Shown here piece by piece: positions 34,501 through 47,169 of a stretch of 64,000 bases of DNA (the stretch's first letter is position 1; each line of letters starts with the position of its first letter). The notes under the pieces are model-generated. The model was not told the origin of the DNA, made no database searches, and worked only from the letters and a program-made list of their open reading frames with translations. The translations under genes were made by a program, and so were the position numbers. Source of the DNA: Paragorgia papillata (Eukaryota; Cnidaria; Anthozoa; Scleralcyonacea; Coralliidae). The stretch is from NCBI GenBank assembly GCA_035771165.1, contig JAWNZC010000302.1, forward strand, positions 933,501 through 997,500. The letters are read 5' to 3'.

Positions 34501-37500
34501 GGGAGCAGAGATGGGGGCTCTTTTATTAAACTGTATATATTTTGCAATGTTACAAAGTTAAAAAGCTGTGTTTTATTGAAAAATCATAAACTCGTCATTT
34601 TCAGACAATCCTGGACAAAATTGTTGGGACACTTTGCCGATTTTGCCGATTTTCGCATAGTGTCCCAAGCACTTATAGAAGGTTTGGTGAATATGCAAAT
34701 TAAATAGAGCTCTCGTGCGGGTGGTACTGGTGCGGGTGGGAACTCTGCAGAGACTCTGCTCCAGTGATCCTTTCCCGATTGATGGGGTAAGGGGGAGCAG
34801 AGATGGGGGCTCTTTTATTAAAATGTATATATTTTGCAATGTTACAAAGTTAAAAAGCTGTGTTTTATTGAAAAATCATAAACTCGTCATTTTCAGACAA
34901 TCCTGGACAAAATTGTTGGGACACTTTGCCGATTTTGCCGATTTTCGCATAGTGTCCCAAGCTCTTATAGAAGGTTTGGTGAATATGCAAATTAAATAGA
35001 GCTCTCGTGCGGGTGGTACTGGTGCGGGTGGGAACTCTGCAGAGACTCTACTCCAGTGATCCCTTCCCGATTGATGGGGTAAGGGGAGCAGAGATGGGGG
35101 CTCTTTTATTAAAATGTATATATTTTGCAATGTTACAAAGTTAAAAAGCTGTGTTTTATTGAAAAATCATAAACTCGTCATTTTCAGACAATCCTGGAGA
35201 AAATTGTTGGGACACTTTGCCGATTTTGCCGATTTTCGCATAGTGTCCCAAGCACTTTTAGAAGGTTTGGTGAATATGCAAATTAAATAGAGCTCTCGTG
35301 CGGGTGGTACCGGTGCGGGTGGGAACTCTGCAGAGACTCTGCTCCAGTGATCCCTTCCCGATTGAGGGGGTAAGGGGGAGCAGAGATGGGGGCTCTTTTA
35401 TTAAACTGTATATATTTTGCAATGTTACAAAGTTAAAAAGCTGTGTTTTATTGAAAAATCATAAACTCGTCATTTTCAGACAATCCTGGAGAAAATTGTT
35501 GGGACACTTTGCCGATTTTGCCGATTTTCGCATAGTGTCCCAAGCACTTTTGTCCAGGATTGTCTGAAAATGACGAATTAAACAAAATCGAAGAAAAAAA
35601 CAATTTGGGGGCGGTGATTCTGCGCAGTTTGCTCGAAAATGACATAAATACGCTCCCACATGCATGAACAACAAATTGTTTGTGGGGTATAGAAGGTTTG
35701 GTGAATATGCAAATTAAATAGAGATCTCGTGCGGGTGGTACCGGTGCGGGTGGGAACTCTGCAGAGACTCTGCTCCAGTGATCCCTTCCCCATTGAGGGG
35801 GTAAGGGGGAGCAGAGATGGGGGCTCTTTTATTAAACTGTATATATTTTGCAATGTTACAAAGTTAAAAAGCTGTGTTTTATTGAAAAATGATAAACTCG
35901 TCATTTTCAGACAATCCTGGATAAAATTGTTGGGACACTTTGCCGATTTTGCCGATTTTCGAATAGTGTCCCAAGCACTATTGTCCAGGATTGTCTGAAA
36001 ATGACGAATTAAACAAAATCGAAGAAAAAAACAATTTGGGGGCGGTGATTCTGCGCAGTTTGCTCGAAAATGACATAAATACGCTCCCACATGCATGAAC
36101 AACAAATTGTTTGTGGGGTATAGAAGGTTTGGTGAATATGCAAATTAAATAGAGCTCTCGTGCGGGTGGTACCGGTGCGGGTGGGAACTCTGCAGAGACT
36201 CTGCTCCAGTGATCGCTTCCCGATTGAGGGGGTAAGGGGGAGCAGAGATGGGGGCTCTTTTATTAAACTGTATATATTTTGCAATGTTACAAAGTTAAAA
36301 AGCTGTGTTTTATTGAAAAATCATAAACTCGTCATTTTCAGACAATCCTGGACAAAATTGTTGGGACACTTTGCCGATTTTGCCGATTTTCGCATAGTGT
36401 CCCCAGCACTTTTGTCCAGGATTGTCTGAAAAAGACGAATTAAACAAAATCGAAGAAAAAAACAATTTTGGGGGCGGTGATTCTGCGCAGTTTGCTCGAA
36501 AATGACATAAATACGCTCCCACATGCATGAACAACAAATTGTTTGTGGGGTATAGAAGGTTTGGTGAATATGCAAATTAAATAGAGCTCTCGTGCGGGTG
36601 GTACCGGTGCGAGTGGGAACTCTGCAGAGACTCTGATCTAGTGATCCCTTCCCCATTGAAGGCGTAAGGGGGAGCAGAGATGGGGGCTCTTTTATTAAAC
36701 TGTATATATTTTGCAATGTTACAAAGTTAAAAAGCAGTGTTTTATTGAAAAATCATAAACTCGTCATTTTCAGACAATCCTGGACAAAATTGTTGGGACA
36801 CTTTGCGGATTTTGCCGATTTTCGCATAGTGTCCCAAGCACTTATAGAAGGTTTGGTGAAAATGCAAATTAAATAGAGCTCTCGTGCGGGTGGTACCGGT
36901 GCGGGTGGGAACTCTGCAGAGACTCTGCTCCAGTGATCCCTTCCCCATTGAGGGGGTAAGGGGGAGCAGAGATGGGGGCTCTTTTATTAAACTGTATATA
37001 TTTTGCAATGTTACAAAGTTAAAAAGCTGTGTTTTATTGAAAAATCATAAACTCGTCATTTTCAGACAATCCTGGACAAAATTGTTGGGACACTTTGCCG
37101 ATTTTGCCGATTTTCGAATAGTGTCCCAAGCACTTTTGTCCAGGATTGTCTGAAAATGGCGAATTAAGCAAAATCGAAGAAAAAAACAATTTGGGGGCGG
37201 TGATTCTGCGCAGTTTGCTCGAAAATGACATAAATACGCTCCCACATGCATGAACAACAAATTGTTTTTGGGGTATAGAAGGTTTGGTGAATATGCAAAT
37301 TAAATAGAGCTCTCGTGCGGGTGGTACCGGTGCGGGTGGGAACTCTGCAGAGACTCTGCTCCAGTGATCCCTTCCCCATTGAGGGGGTAAGGGGGAGCAG
37401 AGATGGGGGCTCTTTAATTAAACTGTATATATTTTGCAATGTTACAAAGTTAAAAAGCTGTGTTTTATTGAAAAATCATAAACTCGTCATTTTCAGACAA

Positions 37501-38373
37501 TCCTGGACAAAATTGTTGGGACACTTTGGCGATTTTGCCGATTTTCGCATAGTGTCCCAAGCACTTTTGTCCAGGATTGTCTGAAAATGACGAATTAAAC
37601 AAAATCGAAGAAAAAAACAATTTGGGGGCGGTGATTCTGCGCAGTTTGCTCGAAAATGACATAAATACGCTCCCACATGCATGAACAACAAATTGTTTTT
37701 GGGGTATAGAAGGTTTGGTGAATATGCAAATTAAATAGAGCTCTCGTGCGGGTGGTACCGGTGCGGGTGGGAACTCTGCAGAGACTCTGCTCCAGTGATC
37801 CCTTCCCCATTGAGGGGGTAAGGGGGAGCAGAGATGGGGGCTCTTTAATTAAACTGTATATATTTTGCAATGTTACAAAGTTAAAAAGCTGTGTTTTATT
37901 GAAAAATCATAAACTCGTCATTTTCAGACAATCCTGGACAAAATTGTTGGGACACTTTGCCGATTTTGCCGATTTTCGAATAGTGTCCCAAGCACTATTG
38001 TCCAGGATTGTAGTCCACTTACACGCCAAATTCCACGCGAAGGGGAAAGAAATTCTGCGAGATGTTTGTATGTATATTTATTATATGGCTTTGAGGGGGT
38101 AAGGGGGAGCAGAGATGGGGGCTCTTTTATTAAACTGTATATATTTTGCAATGTTACAAAGTTAAAAAGCTGTGTTTTATTGAAAAATCATAAACTCGTC
38201 ATTTTCAGACAATCCTGGAAAAAATTGTTGGGACACTTTGCCGATTTTGCCGATTTTCGAATAGTGTCCCAAGCACTATTGTCCAGGATTGTAGTCCACT
38301 TACACGCCAAATTCCAGGCGAAGGGGAAAGAAATTCTGCGAGATGTTTGTATGTATATTTATTATATGGCTTT
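31553..38373. repeat. Satellite of 431- and 292-bp units with higher-order repeat
   Basis: Units start (at GTGCGGGTGG preceding the GTACC/GTACT site) near 31806, 32256, 32686, 32978, 33270, 33562, 33993, 34423, 34715, 35007, 35298, 35729, 36160, 36592, 36884, 37315 and 37746. Lengths alternate between about 431 and about 292 bp. The series 430-292-292-292-431 occurs twice in succession (32256-33992 and 33993-35728), giving a higher-order unit of about 1737 bp. Long units contain a hairpin whose arms (CAGACAATCCTGGACAAAAT... and its complement) are about 40 bp; short units lack the right arm. The last two units (37746-38373) share an 82-bp non-satellite tail. The repeated 94-residue open frame is not a gene. 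Confidence 0.95.
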
Positions 38374-38384
38374 GTAATATTCTG

Positions 38385-38710
38385 AGTTCTGATTGGTCAA
38401 CGCACGGTCCGTAAAAATGTGTATCCGGACCACGGTCTGTCTTTTTCCGTATCAGGACCGCTGTCCCGGATGTTGATTTTGCTCGCGTGAATTTCTAAAG
38501 TTTTCACACTATAAAGTTAGACACGATAATTATCGAAAAACTTGAAATAGCCATATAATAAACGCTTTATTACCCTCGTTTACTCGGTCTGTCCGGGAAA
38601 ATATCAGACCTCGGGACTTTTTGTACGAACCTCGCATGCGGCTCGGTCCGTACTGTCAATACCTCGGTCTGATATTTTCCCGTACACACCTCGTTCTCGG
38701 TTAATAATCC
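38385..38710. repeat. Hairpin-bearing repeat
   Basis: CTCGGTCTGTCCGGGAAAAT (about 38578) pairs with ATTTTCCCGTACACACCTCG (about 38673), giving a stem across about 120 bp; the left part has CGGTCC/GGACCG pairs (38405-38465). Probably a small non-coding DNA element. Confidence 0.6.
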
Positions 38711-38711
38711 C

Positions 38712-38715
<4 letters not shown>

Positions 38716-38765
<50 letters not shown>
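38716..38765. repeat. (TA)n microsatellite
   Basis: About 25 TA units; it is the insertion site of the MITE that follows. Confidence 0.95.
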
Positions 38766-38768
<3 letters not shown>

Positions 38769-39132
38769 TGCAAAACCACAAAAACTTGTCAAGATAAATT
38801 TTCTTGTTTCAAGATCCATTTTCTCATTTTAAGAACATTTATCTTGATTGAAGATTATCTGTCTTTCCAGCTGATAATCTTGAAGAAACGACAAGAAAGT
38901 TTTTCTTGTTCAAGATAAATTATCTTAAAAAAAGATTATTTTTCTTGAAACTAGATAACCTGACAAAAAGTATTGCTTGTTTTAAGAAAAATTATCTTGT
39001 CAAGATAAATTATCTTGTTTTGGTAAGATAATTATCTTGCAGACGGGACAAGATAATTTTTCTTGTTTTAAGGAACAATATCCTTAAAACAAGCATTTTT
39101 TTCTTAAAACAAGTTTTTGGGGATTTGCAGTG
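38766..39132. mobile_element. 367-bp MITE rich in CAAGATAA motifs
   Basis: Ends CACTGCAAA and TTTGCAGTG with a further AAAACTTGT/ACAAGTTTT pair form the inverted termini, flanked by TA on both sides. The body consists almost wholly of TTATCTTG/CAAGATAA words in both orientations. A TA duplication suggests a Tc1/mariner- or ISL2EU-like mobiliser, but no transposase is available to decide. Confidence 0.75.
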
Positions 39133-40319
39133 TATATATCCATCAAATCGCCAACTTTCGCGGCTCAAGCGAAACAAAATTTTGTCAGAAAAATTGGTTT
39201 ACAAATGACCGAAAAAAGAAAGCTAAGAAGAGATGTTGCAGTGGGATGAACCAAACAATACTAAACATGACTAGAAACCATTGAAAAAGCATGAAAAATT
39301 GGTATAAAGATCGGAAAAGATGCCGCCAAATGTGACTGAAAAAAACAAAAAGATGTTTCTTCGTGTGTCTGTTCAAAGCCAGCAAAAGACTTATGCACTG
39401 ATATACTCTTGGCTCGAGAGAGAACAGTGAATTGAAAGGAACATCAACACAAACAGCTTTTCACATTTTGAAGAGAATTGATTGCTTTTTGCTAAGAACC
39501 GAACGAGAAAACCACGGAAACCAAACGCCGTAGCCGTATGGCAGTGTTTGCAGCATCTGAGAAGAGCCAAAAGAAAATTTATCGGTAAGCAGTGATTCGT
39601 ATTTAACTTACCAGCTTTATTTAGCTGATTCGAATCGGCATATATCCAAAACCTTCTCAGTATTAAACTCAGTTAAAACAACAAAAATCTTGTCAAATAA
39701 TATACATTTTCTCAGGCGTTTTTTCCATGGTTCGAGTGAAACTTTGCATTATAGTTCTTTCCTGGTTAGTTTTCTCTCTCTTATACCTATAGTTTTCTGG
39801 CTGTTACCTACGTTTTTTTCTGTTCTGAGGTTTTTCTTTGAGGTTCAACATCATATTTGGAACATGAGGAATCATATTCAAACAGTTTAATAGGCACCTT
39901 GATATAAGCGTCTATAATTATTGTTTGTTTTTGCTATCGATCAGTTTCTGGTGCAATTAGGTCGTGACACAAGTTTTTTCCTCAGCCACAGCTTTATTAT
40001 TTTGGAATAAAACATTGCTTTGAAAAAAGAAAGTGATAAAACAGGATGTAAAGGAGACCAGGGATTTTATATTTGTATACAAAAACAGTTTAATGGGGGG
40101 GGGGGGGGGGGGGGGAGGAGTGGTTATTTATGTATATTTAACGTATTAAAAGCGGGCTAGGGTTTGTTGCGTATTATGTATTTCTAGTGTATCGAATAAT
40201 ATGAAGTACTTAAGCTTTGTACTCAAAGCCGCCGGCCAATGTCTAGAGCCGCTATGGGCTCGAGAATTGCCGATAACCGTTGCTGCCTTGTTAGTCCAGC
40301 AATATCGTGCAAAAAAATA
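39133..40319. other. No recognisable gene; G21 run
   Basis: Unique-looking DNA belonging to the core of the 29-kb element or to an unrecognised insertion. A run of 21 G at 40095-40115 is the only notable structure. Confidence 0.4.
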
Positions 40320-40632
40320 GTCGAATTGTGCACTTTCTGTGAAAAGCACCAAATTTGGCACACTTATAGCTCTGAAGCTGCTGATCAATTCTAGCTATGG
40401 ACCACCTCGGATCCATGACGGGGGGAGGCAAAATTGGCCACCAGGGGGGAGGGGTGGTGTCATTTTTGGTATTTCTCGAATTGTGCACTTTCTGTGAAAA
40501 GCACCAAATTTGGTACACTTATAGCTCTGAAGCTGCTGATCAATTCTAGCTATGGACCCCCTCGGATCCATGACGGGGGGAGGCAAAATTGGCCACCAGG
40601 GGGGAGGGGTGGTGTCATTTTTTGTATTTCTT
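40320..40632. repeat. Tandem duplication of the element's left end (2 x 156 bp)
   Basis: TCGAATTGTGCACTTTCTGT to GGTATTTC/TGTATTTC is present twice, at 40320-40475 and 40476-40632, nearly identical. Two more degenerate units follow at about 40690-40840 and 40850-41010. Confidence 0.9.
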
Positions 40633-41531
40633 CTTATAAGGCACAAAACGTTATCCCAACTGCCCTGTTCACTAAACAATTTAAACTCTAGACAAAGTCA
40701 AGTGGGGTGCAAAGGTTGTACCTGAGGGGGGAGGAGTGGTGATTTTTTTCGGATTCCTCCTAATAAGGCACAAAACGTGTTTCCCAAGTGCTCCAGATTT
40801 AGGCCAAAATGCTAAACTTGGCTCATTGAACAATTAAAAATATGTTTCAGGAGGAGGCACAATTGAGCACCAGGGGGTAGGGGTGGTGACAATTTTTGTA
40901 TTTCTCCTAGTAAGGCACAAAACGTGATCGAAAACAAAACGTGTAAGTGCTCCAAATTAAGTCAAATTGCTAAATTTGGCTCACTGAACAATTTATATTA
41001 TGGACCCCGTCAAGGGAGTCATTGTGAAATGTTGGAAAAATATAACATCTAAGATGATAATTATAGCCAATTGTCACCCTAAATTATTGTAGAAATGACC
41101 AGGAATCCTGTTATCTTAAATTATACTTTTTGAACTTGAAAAAAGCACGATGAAAACATTAAATAAATGAGCTGTGGGAAAGCTGTTGAAAATACGACCG
41201 AGTAGGGTTGGTAATTAAAGAGGCCTGGCAACCCAGTTAGTTGAGCGAGCGAAAGCATGGTGACATGAAAAGAAAACTGCAGTTTTTCCAGCCTCTAAAG
41301 GAGGAAATAAACCTTACTATATTTGAAAAAAGGTAAGACATTTATTTGTTTTAGTTCGCTTTAGTTCCATCGATGGATAAATATCTTTTTTTCCGTGTAA
41401 TTTCGTGACATTTCTCGAAAGATACTTACAGAGATGGTAGAAGTTCAGTCTACTAGGCGATAATATATGAGATTAACTCATCCATATCTTGTCTTTTATA
41501 GATCATTTGTTCGTCTGCTTGTATTTTAAAC

Positions 41532-44500
41532 ATGGATAATGATAATGTGTTACTGCAAGAACAACTGCAAAGTGTCAGAACCTTTGACTGGACTAAGTGT
41601 GTACTTTATCAAACAGTTAAAGAAGAGAAACTTCGTTGTCCTTTCGATTCTAAGCAACAAGACGCTGATTCGTGGTACGATACATTATGTTCTAATGTGT
41701 CAAAATTTCAGGAGCTTGGGGGTTTGCCCATTGAAAACAGTTTGATTACACCAGACCTAAGTAGCAAAGACTTGGCTAACCTGTTTCGTGAAAATAAGGC
41801 TAAGTGGCACAAATACTGTAGAAATAAATTAAGCAACCTCAAGCTAGAAAGAGCACAGAAAAGGAAAGTAGGAAAAATGAGCAACGGCAAGAACAACCGA
41901 CGAAGTTACCCAGGCGAAGTATTGATGGAAGAGATGTACAGGCCTGCTATTTCTGCGAAGAAACAACCGGACAACTTCACAGAGTTTCCACTTTTAAAGT
42001 TGATGCTAATGTGAGAGAATGTGCTGCTCTTCTTAATGACAGTAAATTATTAGGCAAGCTCAGCGCCGGTGATATGATGGCGTTTGATGCCATGTACCAT
42101 AGAAAGTGCCTTACGATGCTTTATAGGAAGGCAGCTTACGTGAAAAACCCGCCTCCGGGAGAAGCACAGGATTCCATTGGTCAAGGCCTAGCCCTAGCTG
42201 AGTTGATTTTGTTCATCGAGGATTCCCGAAATAATGAGTCTGATGACGAACCAGTGTTCAAGTTATCTGACCTGTCTAAGATGTACGTGTCATTGCTAGA
42301 ACAGATGGGTATAGAAATATCAGAACGAATCCACACTACTCGTCTAAAGGAACGCATTCTCGAACAATGTCCTGATATAACTGCACATAAAGATGGTCGT
42401 GAAGTCTATCTTGTTTTCTCTGGAGATATTTCTGCTTTCATTAAGAAAGTCAAGGAGAAGAGTCACGATGACGAAGCAATGGTAATTTCTAGAGCTGCAA
42501 AGATCATTCGACGAGATCTACTTGACATGGAAAAAATGACATATTCTGGAACATTCGATGAGAACTGCCAAGAAAACTCGGTTCCGCAGTCACTGCGATA
42601 TATAGTTGGAATGCTGATGTGTGGTGGGCCATCGTTTCAAGAAAATGAAGCTCAGTATTGTGAAGAAGAAGAGAATCAAGCAGCGCTCAGCGTGTCGCAG
42701 CTCATAAGATTTAATTCTGTCATTAGGCGGCGCAAGAATTCCAGCGCAATTTTTCATTCTAAAGAACGGGAGACACCCCTGCCAACCTACATAGGCCTGT
42801 TATTGCATGCCGAGACAAGAAAGAAAGGATTAATTGATAAGATGTCAAACCTTGGATTGTCGATCTCATACAATAGAGTTTCTGGAAATTTCCACCGAGA
42901 TGGGGAATTTGGTTAGTGCAACGATTCAGGGAAGAGCAAGTACTGTGTCCGTCGATCCTGAAGAAAATTCTATTCACTACCAGCGCGGTTGATAAACATC
43001 GACCACAATCCATCTTCCACCACTGCCACTGGATCGTTGCACGGCACCGCCATTTCATTGCTCCAGCATATCACCAAGGACAATCATGGTCAAGAAAGAG
43101 CTCCTGTAAACAGTTTCAAATGTACCTGCCAAAGGGCTGAGTCCACTACCAGCAAGAATACGCAGAGGTACAACCTGTGGACAAATGGAAAAAAGAACCG
43201 GAATTCCCGTGTACTAACCTAACTAATGACCACTTTCGACGACCACCTATGGATCTATCAGAGCAGAAAAACTGGTTGTGTCACGTGAAAGACGTCATAG
43301 AGAGTGATAGTGAAGATGATGATGAACAGGATATGTGTGTTTCGTGGGCGGCATTCCATGCAAGCCAAGTTTACCACGCCAAATGACACTCCCGCAGACA
43401 TATCGTCCCTGCTACCTCTTTTCCAGGATGACTCGAAGTCGGTGGCGATGATTCTCCACACCATGAATGTTGTAAAGAGAACGGTACAGTTCTTGAATCC
43501 AGGTCAGACACCAGTTCTAGCATGTGATCAACCATTATTCGCGTTGGCAAAATAAAATCCAGTGGAAATTAACCGAGGTGCACGGTGAAAAAAAAGCTTG
43601 TTGTAATGCTGGGTGGATTACACATTGAAATGACGGCATTGCGGGCTTTGGGAGACTGGCTAGAGGGGAGCGGATGGATAAGCGCCATCATGCAAGCCAA
43701 TGTCGCATCGGCTGGAACTGCCGACTCATTCCTGAAGGCATCTCATGTATAAAGAACCAGACATGCACACCAAGTCACCGCCTGCAGCCTCCATATCCTA
43801 ATGTGCAAGGCATATGACGAATATGTTCAAGGACTAGCAGTTGACGAGGAGAAACTCGACTTTGAGCAATGGAAAGAGCGCCAGAGTCTCGCATATCCTC
43901 ATTTCAAATACTGGGCGACAACTCTTGAGTTTCAGCTAACGATCTTTTAGTTTGTCCAGTCCCTGCGCGATGGTCGATTCAGTCAGTACAAAGACACGAT
44001 CAACCAGCTCCTTCCCTGGTTTTTCGAGCTTGACAAACTATGCTAGATGGTTGACAGTACACTTGCATGACATGATGTCCCTGGGTGAAACGTGTGCGGA
44101 TGTAGAGGAAAGGTTCGAGGAGGGCTTCTTCGTGGTGCGCAAAACGCAGAGAAAGCTTTCTGCTCTGGCGATCGACCATGCTCACGAGCAAAATAATAAG
44201 CTCGTTAATGGTAGGAGTTGCAGTTAAAATGCGCGAATCGTGCTCTTATTAAATTACATTTGTGTTATTTACCACTGCGTCTTTTTTTTAAAGGAGATGG
44301 TGGTGCAGTAGGACTCACAGAAGATTCTTCTCAACTGTTACGATGGATGATCTGCGGCCCGGGAATTGCGAGAGCTATCACAGAGTTTGAAGCTAAACAG
44401 CCTTCCACCAAAAGAAGCCACAGCAGCGACCGTGCTCACCAGCATCACGAGAAAGTCTTGAGCGTACAGAAAACGTTCCAGAAACAGGTCCAATCCCTTG

Positions 44501-46192
44501 TAGATACCATTGAAACAATGGGGAATCCGTTTCTTGAATCCGGAGACGACCTTCTGGTACTCGACACCAAAGAGCTTGCAAGCGAGAAGGTGGTAGATAC
44601 TGTTAACAGAATACAACAAGCCGGCAGAGAGCAATTCGAAGCATTCGTCGAAGAGCGCATCGTTAAGCGAACGAAATCAATTTCAGACATCATTAAGCTG
44701 AATAAGTTAGCACTTTTTAGAAGTCCAAGAAAGTCGCCTATTAGGGAAAACCAGGCTGTTAACACATTAAAGGAGAACTGTTCCCTGTTTTCTCAGTTAT
44801 ACATTTCCTGCCATGCGTCAAGGTAATATCGAGGAGTTCTTCGCCCATGAAAACCAAGCCCATCCCCCGTCGATCTGTAAATATGGAGAACTGCGACTTG
44901 GAGTTAAATCAGAGTTGTTGAAATCTCTAGAGAATCTGTCAACGGTCCCGACAGCAACAGCAAGTCCTGTAGTCGATGGGTTGCTGATTGATGGCGCGGC
45001 ATTGGTTAACATGCTGAAACCTTCGGGCGCATGTGAAACTTTCTCTGATTATGCTGAGTTGGTTTATCTGCCCCACATAAAGAGCCAGTTGCAGAAGGTT
45101 AAGCGTCTAGATGTCATCTGGAACCGATACATAGATGACAGTTTGAAAGCTTACACGCGCAGTAAGCGAGGTCAGGGGATCCGCCGTCGAGTCAAGCCTG
45201 ATGTACGGCTACCAGGCAACTGGAATGAATTCCTGAGGGTCGATGCCAATAAGACAGAGCTCTTTCTATTCCTCGCCGACCAAACCGTATCTCTTCAGTC
45301 TGAAGACAAGACCGTTCTCTCTACAAGCGACAAATGTCTGCTTTCAAACACGACCACAGACACAGCTCTCATTTCATCCTGTACCCACGAAAAGGCGGAC
45401 ACAAGACTTTTCCTTCATGCATCTGACTGCGCCCGAGAAGGACACAAGAAGGTGATGGTGCGCACGGTAGATACAGACGTCGTTGTTCTGGCCATCTCTA
45501 CATTCCCCTCCCTTGATGTCGATGAGATGTGGATAGCGTTCGGAGTAGGAAAGCATTACAGATACATAGCCGTGCATGACATTGTCAAGGCGCTAGGAGA
45601 TGAGAAGTCTCAGGTCCTGCACGTCTTTCATGCTATGACAGGATGCGATCAAACTTCTGCTTTCTTGGGACGGGGTAAAGGCACAGGTTGGGCAACGTGG
45701 GCATCTTTCAGAGACGCTACTGCTGCGTTTTCAAAGTTGAGCAAGTGTCCCTCTGAGAATGATGTCCTCGAGGCCATGCAAGTGATAGAGAGGTTTGTGG
45801 TTCTGATGTATGACCGGACAAGCCAGTGCGACAATGTAAACGACGCCAGGCAAGTCCTTTTTTCGCAGAAGGGACGATCTCTTGAACACATCCCGCCGAC
45901 TTCCGATGCACTGCTTCAACACACGATACGAGTGGCTCTTACAGCTGGACACGGTTGGGGCCAGTCTTGGGTATCTCTCCCCGAAATGCCATCTCCTGGC
46001 GACTGGGGATGGAGCAAATGCAACACTGGATGGACACCACTTTGGACCACCATTCCAGAGGCATCAAAGGTTTGCCAAGAGCTATTGCGTTGTGGGTGTA
46101 AATCGAAGAATGGCTGCACGGGAAGATGCAAGTGTGTCAATGCGGATATGCCATGCACTGCCCTTTGTAAATGTGGCGGAAAGTGCAAGTGA
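41532..46192 (+). pseudogene. Academ-like transposase with XPG nuclease domain, several frameshifts
   Basis: A multi-exon element protein of roughly 1300 residues. Segments in order: N-terminal part from ATG 41532; a Cys pair CYFCEETTGQLHRV after a shift near 41935; KLSAGDMMAFDAMYHRKCL (about 42058); NIDHNPSSTTATGSLHGTAI (about 42992, another frame); GQTPVLACDQPLFALAK (about 43502) and KLVVMLGGLHIEMTALRALG (about 43590); then HEQNNKLVN spliced over an intron (44211-44293, GT-AG) to GDGGAVGLTEDSSQLLRWMI. The C-terminus (44813-46192) is intact: EKADTRLFLHA and TVDTDVVVLA are the acidic XPG-I residues, HAMTGCDQTSAFLGRGKG the helix-hairpin-helix region, and CGCKSKNGCTGRCKCVN a CXC-like metal-binding tail. 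Breaks at about 41935, 42900, 42990, 43140, 43550-43950 and 44810 make it a pseudogene. The function of the central region is unknown. Confidence 0.8.
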
Positions 46193-47169
46193 AGTACCTC
46201 GAAGCAGGGACATCTTTCAAGAGGCTAGATGGCGAATGCAAGTTGTACAGTGTAAATAGGACTATAATATGTTAGTTGAACTCCCCGAGGATTTTCCATT
46301 ATCTAAACCCACGTTTTTGTGGCTTACAGACACAGCCACACACAGATAATCTTTATTAGAAACATTACGCCGCGAGGGCACATCTGCATTAGTATTATAA
46401 TAAAGTATTGTTAATTGTTTGTTTTGAATTTGACATTTTGTGTTTTGAATTTTAATTATTATTGTTATTATTATAATTATTTTATTTTTTGACAGACAAA
46501 AGTCAAGGCTTTGACATTGCTTGGCGCTTTCGAAGCAATTATAAACATATCCAGCAATGGGGCCTGTCTTAGATTTTGATGGGTTATGGGGAGTAATGCC
46601 AAACAATATACACCCCCCATCCCCTCAGGTACAACTTTTGTCCCCCCTTAGAGCAATTCCATAGTTTAAATTCTAGTTCATTGAACAATGTTTAGCAACT
46701 TGGCCTAGTTTGTAGCACTTGGGATTATGTTCTGTGGCTTGAAAGGAGAAATAACAAAATTTTTACCACCCCTCGCCCCAGGTACAACAACCCCCCCCCC
46801 CCAACTTCTTGAGTTTATTGAGTTGAATCAAGTTTAGCAATTTGGCATAGTTTCGTGTACTTGTGGCCAAGTTTTGAGCCTTTTAAGGAGAAATATCAAA
46901 ATTGTACCCACCCCTCCCCCCTCGGGTACAACCTTTGCACCCCCCTTGACTTTGTCTAGAGTTTAAATTGTTCAGTAAGCCAAGTTTAGCAGTTTGGCCT
47001 AATTTAAGGCACTTGAGATAACGTTTTGTGCCTTATAAGGATAAATACAAAGAATGACACCACCCCTCCCCCCTGGTGGCCAATTTTGCCTCCCCCCGTC
47101 ATGGATCCGATTCGTAAGTATTTAATATAATACAATATATAATTGCCAATTGGTGTCTAATACATACGA

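Larger units (their letters stand above)
40320..47110 (+). mobile_element. XPG-nuclease (Academ-like) DNA transposon, degenerate
   Basis: Inverted ends: left region 40320-41030 and right region 46590-47110 share long blocks in opposite orientation, e.g. CGGATCCATGACGGGGGGAG (40405, 40562) against its complement at about 47090-47110. Each end consists of three or four degenerate units of about 155 bp (G-rich core GGGGGGAGGGGTGGTG, then TATTTCT, AAGGCACAAAACG and TCACTGAACAATTTA). The single interior gene ends in an XPG/FEN-like nuclease domain and a Cys-rich tail, the hallmark used to define Academ transposons. The exact target duplication could not be fixed. Confidence 0.75.

Noticed and set aside
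31553..38373. Repeated 94- and 89-residue open frames beginning MRVVPVRVG
   Set aside because: They recur only because the DNA is a satellite; lengths change with unit type, both strands are open, and no domain is seen.
31553..38373. CRISPR-like direct repeats
   Set aside because: Units of 292-431 bp with no short repeat/variable spacer structure, in a eukaryotic genome.
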